A stretch of 38,216 nt of DNA, taken from NCBI GenBank assembly GCA_036725345.1, contig DAIMEJ010000021.1:1-38216 (forward strand). Direction: 5' to 3'. Positions within the stretch are counted from its first letter, which is position 1, and each line of letters begins with the position of its first letter. The translations under genes were made by a program, and so were the position numbers. Origin of the DNA: JAPLJU01 sp036725345 (lineage in GTDB: Bacteria; Desulfobacterota; Syntrophia; Syntrophales; UBA2192). Positions 23,057 to 31,861 of the stretch are shown here, one piece after another. Under the pieces are notes generated by a model. The model was not told the DNA's origin. It did not search any database and saw nothing but the letters and a program-made list of their open reading frames with translations.

Positions 23057-23557
23057 CTACAGACCTTTCATCAGTCTGACCGTCATCAGGCCTTCCCGGA
23101 TGTCGACCTTCCGGATGACATCGGATATGGCGGGAATCAGGATCTCCCTCGTCCCCCTGCAGACGTAAACGTCATTGCTCCCCGTGGGAAAAACGGCTTC
23201 GATCGTCCCCAGGGCCTCCCCCTCTTCCGTGACCACCCGGAGACCTATGAGATCCCGCCAGTAATATTCGCCTTCGGGCAGCGCCCGCAGATGACGGGCC
23301 CTGGCGGCCACCTCCCGCCCGACCAGCGTCGACGCGGCGTCGCGATCGTCGACTCCCTCCAGTTTCAGCAGGAAAAATCTTTCACCCCGGCGCAGGGCCT
23401 TTTCGACCCTGAAGCGTTTCGGGCTCCCCCCCTCCGTTTTCAAAAAAGCCTCGCCGAGGCTGTCGAGGATCTCCCCCGATTCCAGATAGGAGGCAACCTT
23501 CAGGCAGCCACGAAGGCCTTGCGACTTGACGATCTTGCCGATTTCAACCAGCTCCAT
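23057..23557 (-). CDS. rimM: ribosome maturation factor RimM
   Basis: 166 residues. Assists 30S maturation by binding S19. N-terminal barrel MELVEIGKIVKSQGLRGCLKV (1-21) and C-terminal PRC-barrel beginning EYYWRDLIGLRVVTEEGEALGTIEAVF and ending ILIPAISDVIRKVDI. ATG 23557 chosen by family alignment; the frame is open upstream but overlaps the KH gene without conservation. 14 bp after khpA. Confidence 0.94.
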   Translation of the reverse strand: MELVEIGKIVKSQGLRGCLKVASYLESGEILDSLGEAFLKTEGGSPKRFRVEKALRRGERFFLLKLEGVDDRDAASTLVGREVAARARHLRALPEGEYYWRDLIGLRVVTEEGEALGTIEAVFPTGSNDVYVCRGTREILIPAISDVIRKVDIREGLMTVRLMKGL

Positions 23558-23571
23558 GTTCCGCGAAACAT

Positions 23572-23802
23572 CTACTCGATGATTTCCAGGACGGTTCGCT
23601 TGTGAACCTTGGCTGATGCAGCACTGAGGATCGTTCTCATGGCCTTTGCCGTTTTTCCCTGTTTGCCGATGACCTTGCCCAGGTCTTCCTTGGACACCCT
23701 CAACTCGATCACGGAAGTCTGTTCTCCCTGTACCTCGGAGACCTCTACCCGGTCGGGGTTGTCGACCAGCGCTTGAGCGATGTACTTGATCAAGTCCTTC
23801 AT
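23572..23802 (-). CDS. khpA: KH-domain RNA-binding protein KhpA
   Basis: 76 residues. MKDLIKYIAQALVDNPDRVEV start, then the KH loop ELRVSKEDLGKVIGKQGKTAKAMRTIL with GKQGKT as the GXXG-type turn. Family members bind RNA, in some bacteria as a KhpA-KhpB pair; no partner is in this window. ATG 23802 has a GGAGGTGG site 5 nt upstream, which favours it over an in-frame ATG at 23817. Lies between rpsP and rimM as in many bacteria. Confidence 0.93.
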   Translation of the reverse strand: MKDLIKYIAQALVDNPDRVEVSEVQGEQTSVIELRVSKEDLGKVIGKQGKTAKAMRTILSAASAKVHKRTVLEIIE

Positions 23803-23892
23803 CGTCACCACCTCCACTGATTTCGTTCGCGGGAAACCTTCTGAAAGGAAACGACAAGTAAACCTGAGCGATCTTTTACCCTTGGTCCGACG

Positions 23893-24162
23893 CTAAGCCG
23901 TTTTTTTTCCGGCTCGCTGAGTGGTGATCCCCTTCTTCTTCAGCAACTGAGAAACCGTCAGCGTGGGTTCGGCCCCCCTGGAGAGCCATTCACGGACGCG
24001 CTCCTCCTTGAACTTGACTTCCGGCGGGTCTTTCCTGGGATCGTAATTTCCGAGAATCTCGATGAAACGCCCGTCGCGCGGCGAACCGATCTCGGCGGCC
24101 ACGATCCTGTAGAAAGGCTTCTTGCGGGTCCCTGCCCGCGTCAACCTGATTTTCACTGCCAT
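23893..24162 (-). CDS. rpsP: 30S ribosomal protein S16
   Basis: 89 residues. MAVKIRLTRAGTRKKPFYRIVAAE, GRFIEILGNYDPRKDPPEV and VREWLSRGAEPTLTVSQLLKKKGI, the complete S16 pattern. An 82-bp AT-rich spacer separates it from ffh and may contain a promoter (TATGAT at about 24203-24208 on the minus strand), but no good -35 was seen. Confidence 0.98.
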   Translation of the reverse strand: MAVKIRLTRAGTRKKPFYRIVAAEIGSPRDGRFIEILGNYDPRKDPPEVKFKEERVREWLSRGAEPTLTVSQLLKKKGITTQRAGKKTA

Positions 24163-24244
24163 TTTCCCTGACCATCTCCTCCTGATTTTGTGAAAAAAGA
24201 ATTATTAATTATCATAACATTTCTTAATTTTAAAGCTTTTATTT

Positions 24245-25582
24245 TTAAAAGGGAAAATGCCCTCTCCGGAAGGCCTTTGCCCCCTCCTTGGACATCATCT
24301 TCTTCATGAGCTTGCGCATCTCTGCGTAATTCTTGAGCAGGCGGTTGACGTCCTGAACGCTGGTGCCGCTCCCGCGGGCGATGCGCTTCCGCCTCTGGCC
24401 GTCGATGACAAGCGGGTTCCGGCGCTCCCTGACCGTCATGGAATCGATGATGGCCGCGGTCCGGGTCAGTTCGCGATCGTCGACCTCCATGTTCTTCAGG
24501 GCCTTCATCTTGCCGAGGCCCGGCATCATCCCCAGGATGTCGCTGAGCGACCCCATTTTGCGCATCTGCGTCAGCTGGTCCCGGAAGTCCTGCAGGGTGA
24601 ACTCGTCCTTCCGGAGTTTCTTCTCCAGGGCCTGGGCCTGCTCGAGGTCCATGGCCGCCTGGGCCTTCTCGACGAGTCCCACGATGTCGCCCATACCCAG
24701 GATCCGCGTCGCCATCCGGTCGGGATGAAAGACCTCCAGGGCGTCGATCTTCTCGCCGACGCCGACGAACTTGATCGGCTTTCCCGTCACGGCCCGGAGC
24801 GACAGGGCCGCGCCGCCCCGCGCATCGCCGTCCATCTTGGTGAGGATGATGCCGTCGATCTCCAGCTGCTCATTGAAGCTCGTCGCCACGGCCACGGCAT
24901 CCTGTCCCGTCATGGCATCGGCCAGGAGGAGTATCTCCGAAGGGTTGACGGCCGCCTTGATCTTTCCCAGCTCCTCCATCATCTCCTCGTCGATGTGAAG
25001 CCGCCCGGCGGTGTCCATGATCACCACGTCGAACCCGTCCCGGCGCGCCTCCCCGAGGGCCTCCGCGCAGATCCGGACGGGGTCGTCGTCGCTGCGGGAG
25101 TCGAAGACGCCGGCCCCGATCTGACCGGCCAGGATCTTCAGCTGCTCGATGGCCGCGGGCCTGTAGACGTCGGCGGGGACCAGGTAGACCCTCTTGCCCT
25201 GCCCGATGAGATGGCTCGCCAGCTTGGCCGCCGTCGTCGTCTTCCCGCAGCCCTGGAGACCCACGAGCATGAGGGAGGCGGGCAGCTGCCTGGCGAGCTT
25301 CAGGGACGGGGCTTTTTCGCCCCCCATGAGCTCCACGAGGCGATCGTGCACGATCTTCACGATCTGCTGTCCGGGCGTGATGCTGTCGAGGACTTCCCGG
25401 CCCACGGCCCGGCCGCGGACATCCTCGACGAAATCCTTGACGACCTTGAAGTTCACATCCGCTTCGAGGAGCGCCATGCGGATTTCACGGAGGGCTTCCC
25501 GGATGTTGTTTTCGTCGAGCCGTCCCCGGCTCCGGAGCTTCTTGAAAATCTGATCCAGCTTTTCCGTCAGGGCCTCGAACAT
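24245..25582 (-). CDS. ffh: signal recognition particle protein Ffh
   Basis: 445 residues, normal length. GTPase that binds 4.5S RNA and signal sequences and targets nascent membrane proteins. N-domain (1-90), G-domain with LQGCGKTTTAAKLA (P-loop, about 107-121), DTAGRLHID, TKMDGDARGGAALS and the insertion box DVYRPAAIEQL; methionine-rich M-domain (about 300-430) with IARGSGTSVQDVNRLLKNYAEMRKLMKKM, the RNA-binding helix-turn-helix. It begins 13 bp after the SPOR gene. Confidence 0.97.
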   Translation of the reverse strand: MFEALTEKLDQIFKKLRSRGRLDENNIREALREIRMALLEADVNFKVVKDFVEDVRGRAVGREVLDSITPGQQIVKIVHDRLVELMGGEKAPSLKLARQLPASLMLVGLQGCGKTTTAAKLASHLIGQGKRVYLVPADVYRPAAIEQLKILAGQIGAGVFDSRSDDDPVRICAEALGEARRDGFDVVIMDTAGRLHIDEEMMEELGKIKAAVNPSEILLLADAMTGQDAVAVATSFNEQLEIDGIILTKMDGDARGGAALSLRAVTGKPIKFVGVGEKIDALEVFHPDRMATRILGMGDIVGLVEKAQAAMDLEQAQALEKKLRKDEFTLQDFRDQLTQMRKMGSLSDILGMMPGLGKMKALKNMEVDDRELTRTAAIIDSMTVRERRNPLVIDGQRRKRIARGSGTSVQDVNRLLKNYAEMRKLMKKMMSKEGAKAFRRGHFPF

Positions 25583-25595
25583 GACCGTGTTTCCC

Positions 25596-26231
25596 CTATC
25601 CGCTTTCCTGGGGCGTCACGAGACATTGGAGCCCCCTGATCTTTCTCTCGATCTCCGCGCCGACGCGGCCGGCGTCCTCGCGGGACTCGAAGCCCCTCAG
25701 CTTGACCCTGTACCACTTGCCCTTGCCGGGGATGTCGGCCACGTCCACGAGGGGGTCATACCCCATCTGGATGAGGGTCCCCCTCAGTTCCTCCGCCTTC
25801 GCCCGGTCCTGCAGGGAGGCCACCTGGAGGACGAACTTCCCCTTCGCCGCCGGCGTCTTCCCCGCGACCCCCGGGATCGTTTCCCTCGGCCCCTTGAGCT
25901 CCACCGAGGGTTTCGCCGCGTCGGACTTCTTCGTCAGCGTATCGAAGTACGACAGCTTGAAATCATCCTTTCCCCCCTTGAGCGTCTTCTTCGCCTCCTC
26001 CCCCTGGCCCTCCTCCGGTTTCGCGGGCTCCCCTTCGGGCGTCCGGGCGATCCTCTGTTTGATCAGGCGGGGGATGCTCAAAGCGATATCCTCCGGGGCG
26101 CTTTCGATGTTCACACCCACCATGACGCCGAAGATGAAAGAGGCGAGGAGCAGACAGGATATCCCCAGCGTGAAGAGAACGACGCCCAGCTTGCCGAGCT
26201 TCAGTTCGAAATCCCTTTTTGGATAGTCCAT
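25596..26231 (-). CDS. SPOR-domain membrane protein
   Basis: 211 residues. Short cytoplasmic N-terminus (1-15), one membrane helix VVLFTLGISCLLLASFIFGVMVGV (about 17-40), a Lys/Glu/Pro-rich linker (about 50-125), and a C-terminal SPOR domain KFVLQVASLQDRAKAEELRGTLIQMGYDPLV...WYRVKLRGFESREDAGRVGAEI (about 130-205). SPOR domains bind denuded septal peptidoglycan, so this protein probably sits in the inner membrane facing the periplasm at division sites. It is wedged between argS (12 bp) and ffh (13 bp), an arrangement seen in deltaproteobacteria. Confidence 0.88.
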   Translation of the reverse strand: MDYPKRDFELKLGKLGVVLFTLGISCLLLASFIFGVMVGVNIESAPEDIALSIPRLIKQRIARTPEGEPAKPEEGQGEEAKKTLKGGKDDFKLSYFDTLTKKSDAAKPSVELKGPRETIPGVAGKTPAAKGKFVLQVASLQDRAKAEELRGTLIQMGYDPLVDVADIPGKGKWYRVKLRGFESREDAGRVGAEIERKIRGLQCLVTPQESG

Positions 26232-26243
26232 ACCGGGCCGCTC

Positions 26244-27908
26244 CTACATTTTCTCCGGCGCCGTCACGCCCAGGACGGCCAAGGCGTTGCGGACGGCCTG
26301 GCCGATGCACCGCACCAGATAGAGCCTGGCCCGGCTCAGCGTCGGATCCTCGGAAATGACTCGGTTCTTATTGTAATAGCTATGGAAGGTTCCGGCAAGA
26401 TCATTCAGGTAGAAAGTCAGGCGGTGCGGCTCCAGCGTCCGCGCGGCCGCCTCGACGACTTCGGGGTACCGGATGACGGCCTTGATGAGCGCGACCTCCT
26501 CGGTAAGCGTGAGAACAGCGGGATCGATTTCGGGGTAACGGGGAATCGCGAAGCCTTTCTCCACGGCCGTCCTCAGAATGCTCGAAATCCTCGCGTGGGC
26601 GTACTGAACGTAGTAGACGGGATTTTCGTTCGACTGGCGCTTGGCCAGATCGAGGTCGAAATCTAGGTGGCTGTCGGATCGCCTCATCATGAAATTGTAA
26701 CGCGCCGCGTCCCTGCCCACCTCGTCCACGACGGCCCGAAGGGTCACGAACTCGCCGGCCCTCGTCGACATGGCCACGGGCTTCCCGTGACGCAAAAGAC
26801 TCACCAACTGGACCAGGACGATCTTCAGCCTCTCCCGCTCGCGACCGAAGGCCTCGAGGCTCGCGTACACCCGGGGGATGTAGCCGTGATGATCGGCCCC
26901 CCATACGTCGATGACGAGATCGAACCCCCGGTCGAACTTGTCCTGGTGGTAGGCGATGTCCGCGGCAAAGTAGGTCGGCGTGTCGTTCTCCCGCACCACC
27001 ACGCGGTCCTTCTCGTCGCCGAACTGCGTCGATTTGAACCAGAGGGCCTCATCCGCCTCGTAGATGAGCCCCCTTCGCTTCAGGTCCTCGAGGAGCTTCG
27101 CCACAGCGTCTTTTTTGTAGAGATCCTTTTCGCTGAAGTAGGTGTCGAAGACGACGCCGAAGGCCCGGAGGTCGTCCTGGATGCCCGCCATGATCGCGCG
27201 GGCCGCGTAGTCCGTGAAGAACGGGACGGCCTCGTCCGCGGCGGCCTCGAGGTAACGGTCGCCCTCTCTGTCCAGGATTTCCCGGGCCAGGTCGACGATG
27301 TAGTCGCCCTGGTAGCAATCGGCGGGGAAATCGACGGCCCTGCCTCGGAGACCGAGGTAGCGGTAATAGACCGAACGCCCCAGGTTGTTCATCTGGTTAC
27401 CCACGTCGTTGACGTAGTATTCCCGCGTCACCGCGTAGCCCGATGCCCCGAGGATGTTGGCGATCACGTCCCCGATGACGGCGCCGCGGGCGTGCCCCAC
27501 GTGAAGGGGCCCCGTGGGGTTCGCGCTCACGAACTCCACCATGGCCTTCAGGCCCCCCCCGATTCCGGAGCGGCCGTACCCTTCCCCGAGCCGCTCGACC
27601 TCCTCGAGAAGCCCTGCCCAGGTTTCCTCCTTCACGTAGAAGTTGATGAACCCGGGGCCCGCGATCTCGACCCTCTGGAGAATCCCCTCCCTGTCGCTGA
27701 TGTGCCCGACGATGCTCTCGGCGATCTTCCGCGGGTTTTTTTTGACCCGTGAGGCGAGGATCATGGCTGCGTTCGTCGCGTAGTCGCCGTGGGCTTCCTC
27801 CCTCGGCGCCTCCAGTTCGATGTAGGGAAGCGTCCCCGCGTCCAGGATACCCGCGGCCGCGCAGGCATCGAGAGAGGCCCTGATCATTTCGATGAGGCGA
27901 TGTTTCAT
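26244..27908 (-). CDS. argS: arginyl-tRNA synthetase
   Basis: 554 residues. Class I synthetase for tRNA-Arg. N-terminal additional domain (about 1-105), FVSANPTGPLHVGHARGAVIGD with the HVGH (HIGH) signature (about 120-140), KMSKS-like PVAMSTRAGEF, and the C-terminal DALR anticodon-binding domain (about 440-554). ATG 27908 chosen by family N-terminus MKHRLIEMIRASL; AGGG lies 7-10 nt upstream and upstream in-frame ATG 27923 lacks a ribosome site. First gene of the argS-rplS operon; a terminator hairpin sits 29 bp before its start. Confidence 0.96.
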   Translation of the reverse strand: MKHRLIEMIRASLDACAAAGILDAGTLPYIELEAPREEAHGDYATNAAMILASRVKKNPRKIAESIVGHISDREGILQRVEIAGPGFINFYVKEETWAGLLEEVERLGEGYGRSGIGGGLKAMVEFVSANPTGPLHVGHARGAVIGDVIANILGASGYAVTREYYVNDVGNQMNNLGRSVYYRYLGLRGRAVDFPADCYQGDYIVDLAREILDREGDRYLEAAADEAVPFFTDYAARAIMAGIQDDLRAFGVVFDTYFSEKDLYKKDAVAKLLEDLKRRGLIYEADEALWFKSTQFGDEKDRVVVRENDTPTYFAADIAYHQDKFDRGFDLVIDVWGADHHGYIPRVYASLEAFGRERERLKIVLVQLVSLLRHGKPVAMSTRAGEFVTLRAVVDEVGRDAARYNFMMRRSDSHLDFDLDLAKRQSNENPVYYVQYAHARISSILRTAVEKGFAIPRYPEIDPAVLTLTEEVALIKAVIRYPEVVEAAARTLEPHRLTFYLNDLAGTFHSYYNKNRVISEDPTLSRARLYLVRCIGQAVRNALAVLGVTAPEKM

Positions 27909-27936
27909 GTCGTAACCCTGCATTGCGGCGGATAAG

Positions 27937-27960
27937 AAAAAAAGTTGGCCCGGGGCCAAC
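27937..27960 (-). terminator. intrinsic terminator in the argS leader (attenuator)
   Basis: On the minus strand GTTGGCC (27960-27954) pairs with GGCCAAC (27950-27944) around a 3-nt loop, followed by seven T (27943-27937). It lies between the argS promoter and the argS start at 27908. An upstream segment GGCCCGGG (27993-27986) is exactly complementary to CCCGGGCC (27954-27947) of the hairpin and could form a competing antiterminator. Confidence 0.8.
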
Positions 27961-28047
27961 CTTCAGCAAGCGTCGAATCCTCCCGCCCGGGCCGTGCGCC
28001 GTCACCGGTCAAAAAAACCGCGAAGCCGGGGGTCGAAATTCGGTGTA

Positions 28048-28076
28048 ACACTATCTGCATCGGCTTTCGAAGTCAA
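28048..28076 (-). promoter_or_regulatory. predicted promoter of the argS operon
   Basis: Minus strand: -35 TTGACT (28076-28071), 17-bp spacer, -10 TAGTGT (28053-28048). A transcript would start near 28041, giving a leader of about 130 nt. The rest of the 368-bp stretch 27909-28276 holds only this leader and the pilY1 terminator; no gene is seen. Confidence 0.55.
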
Positions 28077-28194
28077 GCATTTTCACGCATCTAAACCCCG
28101 GTATTCCGTGCGGTTTCTCACAAATTTGAAGATCCGGAAAAGCCGTCCGTCGAAAGGGCGCCGTGACGGGGCCGCGGGGCGGGATGCACTGAAT

Positions 28195-28235
28195 AAAAAA
28201 GAAGGGCGGGGACCCTCAAGGGATCCCCGCCCTTC
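28195..28235 (-). terminator. intrinsic terminator after pilY1
   Basis: Perfect 12-bp stem TCCCCGCCCTTC / GAAGGGCGGGGA (plus-strand arms 28224-28235 and 28201-28212) with an 11-nt loop, followed on the minus strand by six T (28200-28195). 41 bp after the pilY1 stop; ends the minor pilin operon. Confidence 0.92.
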
Positions 28236-28276
28236 CGGCTGGGGTTGTGACTCATAAGCAAGAGTCACGCCTTTAT

Positions 28277-31200
28277 TCACTGCAATCTACTGTCACGCCA
28301 GTACAGAATGTTGGCGCGGTTTGAAAGTGTTGGCGGGTTCATCGGCACGCGGAAGGCGCCGCCGCTACTCACGGTGACGTACAGGTCGGGGCTCGCGCCG
28401 GTGCCGGGCTTGAAGGAGAGGACGGGCGCCGTGGGCAAACCGGTGCCGATGGACATGCTGCGGCTGCCGCCGCCCAGGATGCCGCCACCACTTACGTAGT
28501 TCACGGCGTAGAGGTTCGCCGTACCCGCCTGGGAGCAGGGGTCCGCACCGGAAGGCGGGACGTAACTCGTGAAGTAGGCCACATTCCCAAAGATGGCCGG
28601 GTCGGCCAGGATCTTCTCGCCATGCCCTGCGAGGTTCATGTACCAGCCCCGCTTGTTTTCGCCGTCCGTGTAGGTGCCCGTTGTAATGTTCTCGAGGCTG
28701 CTCAGTGTGTAGGTGGTTGTCCGGTCATAGTCCTTCACGGCGTAAAATTTCTCCTGAGCATTTGCCGCCGTGGGGTCCATCTTTTCCCCAGTGCCGAAAT
28801 ATACCCAGACAATCCCCCGTCTGTCGAGGGCGACCGCCGGTGTCGTGTAGATCGGCCGGATGGTGCCCGTGGAGGAGTCGAAGAGTAAGGTCCCCTGCCA
28901 GCTCCCGTAGCTGCAGGTGGGAGCGTCGGCGACGGAGCAGAATTTCATCCTCCAGACATTGCCGCCCAAGTCCCCGATGTAGGCCGTGTCGATGAAATTG
29001 TCGTTGTCCGTGTCGGCGATGGCCGGGGATCCCGGGAGGCTGTATGTCATGTTGGCGTTATCGGCCATGGTGTAGCTCCAGAGGATGTTCCCCGTCTTAA
29101 GATCGACAACAAAGAAACCCTTCCCGCGGGTGTCGCAGTCGCCGCCGCCGGAGCAGTCGTCGCCGTTGTAGCCGCCGCCGATGAAACCCACCCACTTTTC
29201 TTCGTTGTTGACCTTGACCCGGCCGACGTAGCACCTGCTGTAGGGCTCCCCGATGTAGGGCGCCTGGCCCGAGGTGAGGTTGAGGCGCCACATGTAGCCG
29301 GGATTGGTGGAATCGGTCACGTTGAAGGCCCAGTACCCGCAGTAGTAAGGGGTTTCGCCGCTGTAAGTGGCACCGTAAGTGACGCCGGTGTCGGGGGCGC
29401 AGTCAGCCGAGCTGCTCCAGAGAAGCGTGCCGGCCCCCCTGCCCTCCGAGAGGACAAGGAACGTTTTCCAGTCACCCGCGGATTTGGCCGTACCGCTCCC
29501 GGTGCCCAGCCACACGTCGGCCACGGTGACGGGGCCGTCAACGAAGAACTGGTGCTGAAGCGTCGTGGGGTGTGTCGAGTGGGCGATGTTCTTGAGCTTC
29601 GTCAGAAGATTGGGTGGGAGGAAGCTCCAGGCTTCCGTTCCGTCCTGTGTTCTGAAGGCGTGAAACTGTCCGTCGTTGGCCCCCGTCACGACCATGCGAA
29701 GCCCGTTTGCCGTTGACCTGACGTGATTCTCCCGGAAGGTTTCGAAGGCGTGGTTCTCGTCCCGGGCGTCGATGTAATAGAGTGACGGGGTCCCGATGTT
29801 GATGGGTGTCGCGCGGAAGACGTCTCCCAGTTTCCACTCGTCCGGGTTGTCCTCGCTCTCGCCGCGGAAATAGCCGACAATCCTGTTCCGCTCCGCATCC
29901 GTGGTAACACCGAATCTGGAGGCGGAAAGGGAGGTGGTGAAATCTGTCCTAGTGCCGCCCAAGAGTGTGAACATGTTCCGGCTATCGGCATCCTGATTTT
30001 TTAGAACCTCCCCGGCGTCCCAGATAAGATTCCCGACAGTACCGTCGGCGTTGATGGCAAACTTCTTGAGGTGCCCCAGCCAGAAGGGGTCGTGACTGAG
30101 GGGCCGGAAGGACCCCTCGTAGAGGTAGTTTTCATCCATGAGCCTCGATGAGGAGACGGAAGCCTGGGAGAAGGAATAGGTGGCCTCGCGGACGACATCG
30201 ATGGCGTACTTGAGAGCTAACGCCAATTGGCTGGAATTCGCCGCAAGAAAAGCGTAACCTGAAAGAGGGATCTCTCCGGGGTCATTTGTCAGGGCTCGCC
30301 AGTGAGAGCCGTCGCCCTCGATGTTATGTTCCTCCAGGTCCGTTGACACGGGACACAAATCGGAAAACGTGTCCGGATTGTAAGCGCTTGTGATTCCCAC
30401 ATTCGGGGTACCAGGGTTGTCCGTGCCCCCCCAGTAGGCCATCCAGTTCAGTGTGTGCCTGAGATAGTGCGGCATCGTGGCACCGAAACCGATGACGAAG
30501 ACCTTGTAGCCCTGATCGGACAGTTCCTTTGCCCTCTTCACCGTGGCCCTCCGCCTTTGGTATTGATCCTCCTGGTCTTCCTGGCCGTTGCCGTTGCATT
30601 CGTAGGTGTCCGCGCCATCGGATATGAGGATGACGAACTTCTGGCGGCATTCCCGTGCGGAGTCCGCGGCCTTGTGTGCGTCCAGATAAACCCTGGCTTC
30701 GTAAAGGGCATTGGCCAGAGGGGTTCCGCCCGAGGCGGTGGCGCCGCTAATGGTGCCTGCGACGTTGGCGCTCGGAGAACAGCTGTTGTTGTTGTTGCAG
30801 TAGAGTTTGCTGTATTTGACCCCGATGCCCATGTTGGCGGGGGAGGTCGGTATCTGGATATAGCCGCTCCGCGGGTTTCCCGCCTCGTCGTTGCCCGTCG
30901 TGAAGCGCATGAAGGCGAGACGGACGTTTAGGCTTGTTTCATCGGCCTTGGTGATGGTGTTGCTGTCGTTGTCGTCGAGGATGTTGAAGAGGGCCCTCCT
31001 GGCGATGGCCACCCGGCTGCAATCCGTCGTGCCTGCGATCCCCGAGGTTCTCGAGAAGGGTCCCAGACAGGCTGAATCGCCCCACTTGGGAACCGATGTG
31101 GAACTGATCGTGCATTCTTTCGCGTGGCCAGTGCCGATTTCGCCATAGAAAAGGCCCGTCGAGGAAGAGCAGCTCCCTCCGTCGACGGTGTACATCGTCT

Positions 31201-31360
31201 CACCGTAGGGGGTCCAGTTCATGCTCCCCGAAAGGTCGAGAACAATCAGGGCGTCCGGCGAGACCGTCGTAAAGAGATCCGATTCATCGGCACGGACAGA
31301 GGGGCAGATGAAAAGAGCGAATAATATGATGCAAGCTAACAGGATTTTCCTTTTATCCAT
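28277..31360 (-). CDS. pilY1: PilY1/PilC-like type IV pilus tip adhesin
   Basis: 1027 residues. Signal peptide ILLACIILFALFICPSVRA (about 6-24). An N-terminal von Willebrand A domain begins with the MIDAS motif DLSGSMN (42-48) and includes KFVILISDGADTY (about 255-267). A C-terminal beta-propeller region (about 520-1027) has the PilY1 calcium loop DTDNDNFID (783-791) followed by IGDLGGNVWRM. PilY1 caps the pilus, binds surfaces and controls extension and retraction; these roles come from Pseudomonas and Neisseria homologues. ATG 31360 has AGGAGG 10 nt upstream; a longer in-frame start overlaps pilX and lacks a signal peptide. Last gene of the fimT-pilVWX-pilY1 operon. Confidence 0.9.
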   Translation of the reverse strand: MDKRKILLACIILFALFICPSVRADESDLFTTVSPDALIVLDLSGSMNWTPYGETMYTVDGGSCSSSTGLFYGEIGTGHAKECTISSTSVPKWGDSACLGPFSRTSGIAGTTDCSRVAIARRALFNILDDNDSNTITKADETSLNVRLAFMRFTTGNDEAGNPRSGYIQIPTSPANMGIGVKYSKLYCNNNNSCSPSANVAGTISGATASGGTPLANALYEARVYLDAHKAADSARECRQKFVILISDGADTYECNGNGQEDQEDQYQRRRATVKRAKELSDQGYKVFVIGFGATMPHYLRHTLNWMAYWGGTDNPGTPNVGITSAYNPDTFSDLCPVSTDLEEHNIEGDGSHWRALTNDPGEIPLSGYAFLAANSSQLALALKYAIDVVREATYSFSQASVSSSRLMDENYLYEGSFRPLSHDPFWLGHLKKFAINADGTVGNLIWDAGEVLKNQDADSRNMFTLLGGTRTDFTTSLSASRFGVTTDAERNRIVGYFRGESEDNPDEWKLGDVFRATPINIGTPSLYYIDARDENHAFETFRENHVRSTANGLRMVVTGANDGQFHAFRTQDGTEAWSFLPPNLLTKLKNIAHSTHPTTLQHQFFVDGPVTVADVWLGTGSGTAKSAGDWKTFLVLSEGRGAGTLLWSSSADCAPDTGVTYGATYSGETPYYCGYWAFNVTDSTNPGYMWRLNLTSGQAPYIGEPYSRCYVGRVKVNNEEKWVGFIGGGYNGDDCSGGGDCDTRGKGFFVVDLKTGNILWSYTMADNANMTYSLPGSPAIADTDNDNFIDTAYIGDLGGNVWRMKFCSVADAPTCSYGSWQGTLLFDSSTGTIRPIYTTPAVALDRRGIVWVYFGTGEKMDPTAANAQEKFYAVKDYDRTTTYTLSSLENITTGTYTDGENKRGWYMNLAGHGEKILADPAIFGNVAYFTSYVPPSGADPCSQAGTANLYAVNYVSGGGILGGGSRSMSIGTGLPTAPVLSFKPGTGASPDLYVTVSSGGAFRVPMNPPTLSNRANILYWRDSRLQ

Positions 31361-31374
31361 GTACTCGATTCCTC

Positions 31375-31833
31375 CTATCTGGACATGGTGCTCATCTCGA
31401 TAGGGCCGAATCCAAGGCCCAAGGCGACCTCCACCTGGCTGTTGTAGGAGGTGTTCTCCCCCCTTACCCTGGCTATGAATCTTTCCTGTCCCCATTGCTG
31501 GCCACCCCCGATGGAATAGCCCGTTATCGGGATGATGGCCGGACCCGTCGTGGGCGTCGTTGGCTGGAAAATCGTGTACCTTGAACCCGGGTCCGTGGCC
31601 GCATTGACCACGACGTTCGTCTGCGCCTGCGCGGCGAGCGTCCCGGGGTCGAAGTTCCTGGCCAGCGCGTGAATCCCTGACTCGCAGGCGGCGAAGGCTT
31701 TTTTGTCGCCGATGACGGCAAAGCTCACCCGGATGTCCCGGGTGGAGAGGTGTATGGCAAGAACCCCCACGGCGAGCAGGATCACGTTGGCCAGAAGCGC
31801 CACGACAAGCGCGATGCCCCGTTGTGAACTCAT
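31375..31833 (-). CDS. pilX: PilX-like minor pilus protein
   Basis: 152 residues. MSSQRGIALVVALLANVILLAVGVLAIHLSTRDIRVSFAVIGDKKAFAACESGIHALA: the PilX N-domain with a hydrophobic helix and an AxxxAESG-like segment (here AFAACESG, about 54-61). It lacks the canonical G|F...E leader, as PilX proteins often do. Minor pilins form the complex that primes pilus assembly and carries PilY1. ATG 31833 has AGGAGGG upstream, which favours it over earlier in-frame codons. 14 bp before pilY1. Confidence 0.82.
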   Translation of the reverse strand: MSSQRGIALVVALLANVILLAVGVLAIHLSTRDIRVSFAVIGDKKAFAACESGIHALARNFDPGTLAAQAQTNVVVNAATDPGSRYTIFQPTTPTTGPAIIPITGYSIGGGQQWGQERFIARVRGENTSYNSQVEVALGLGFGPIEMSTMSR

Positions 31834-31861
31834 TTTTGACAACCCTCCTGAAAAAATGTTC

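Noticed and set aside
27937..28041. T-box riboswitch in the argS leader
   Set aside because: No AGGGTGGNACCGCG-type T-box sequence or specifier loop is visible; only a plain terminator with a possible antiterminator.
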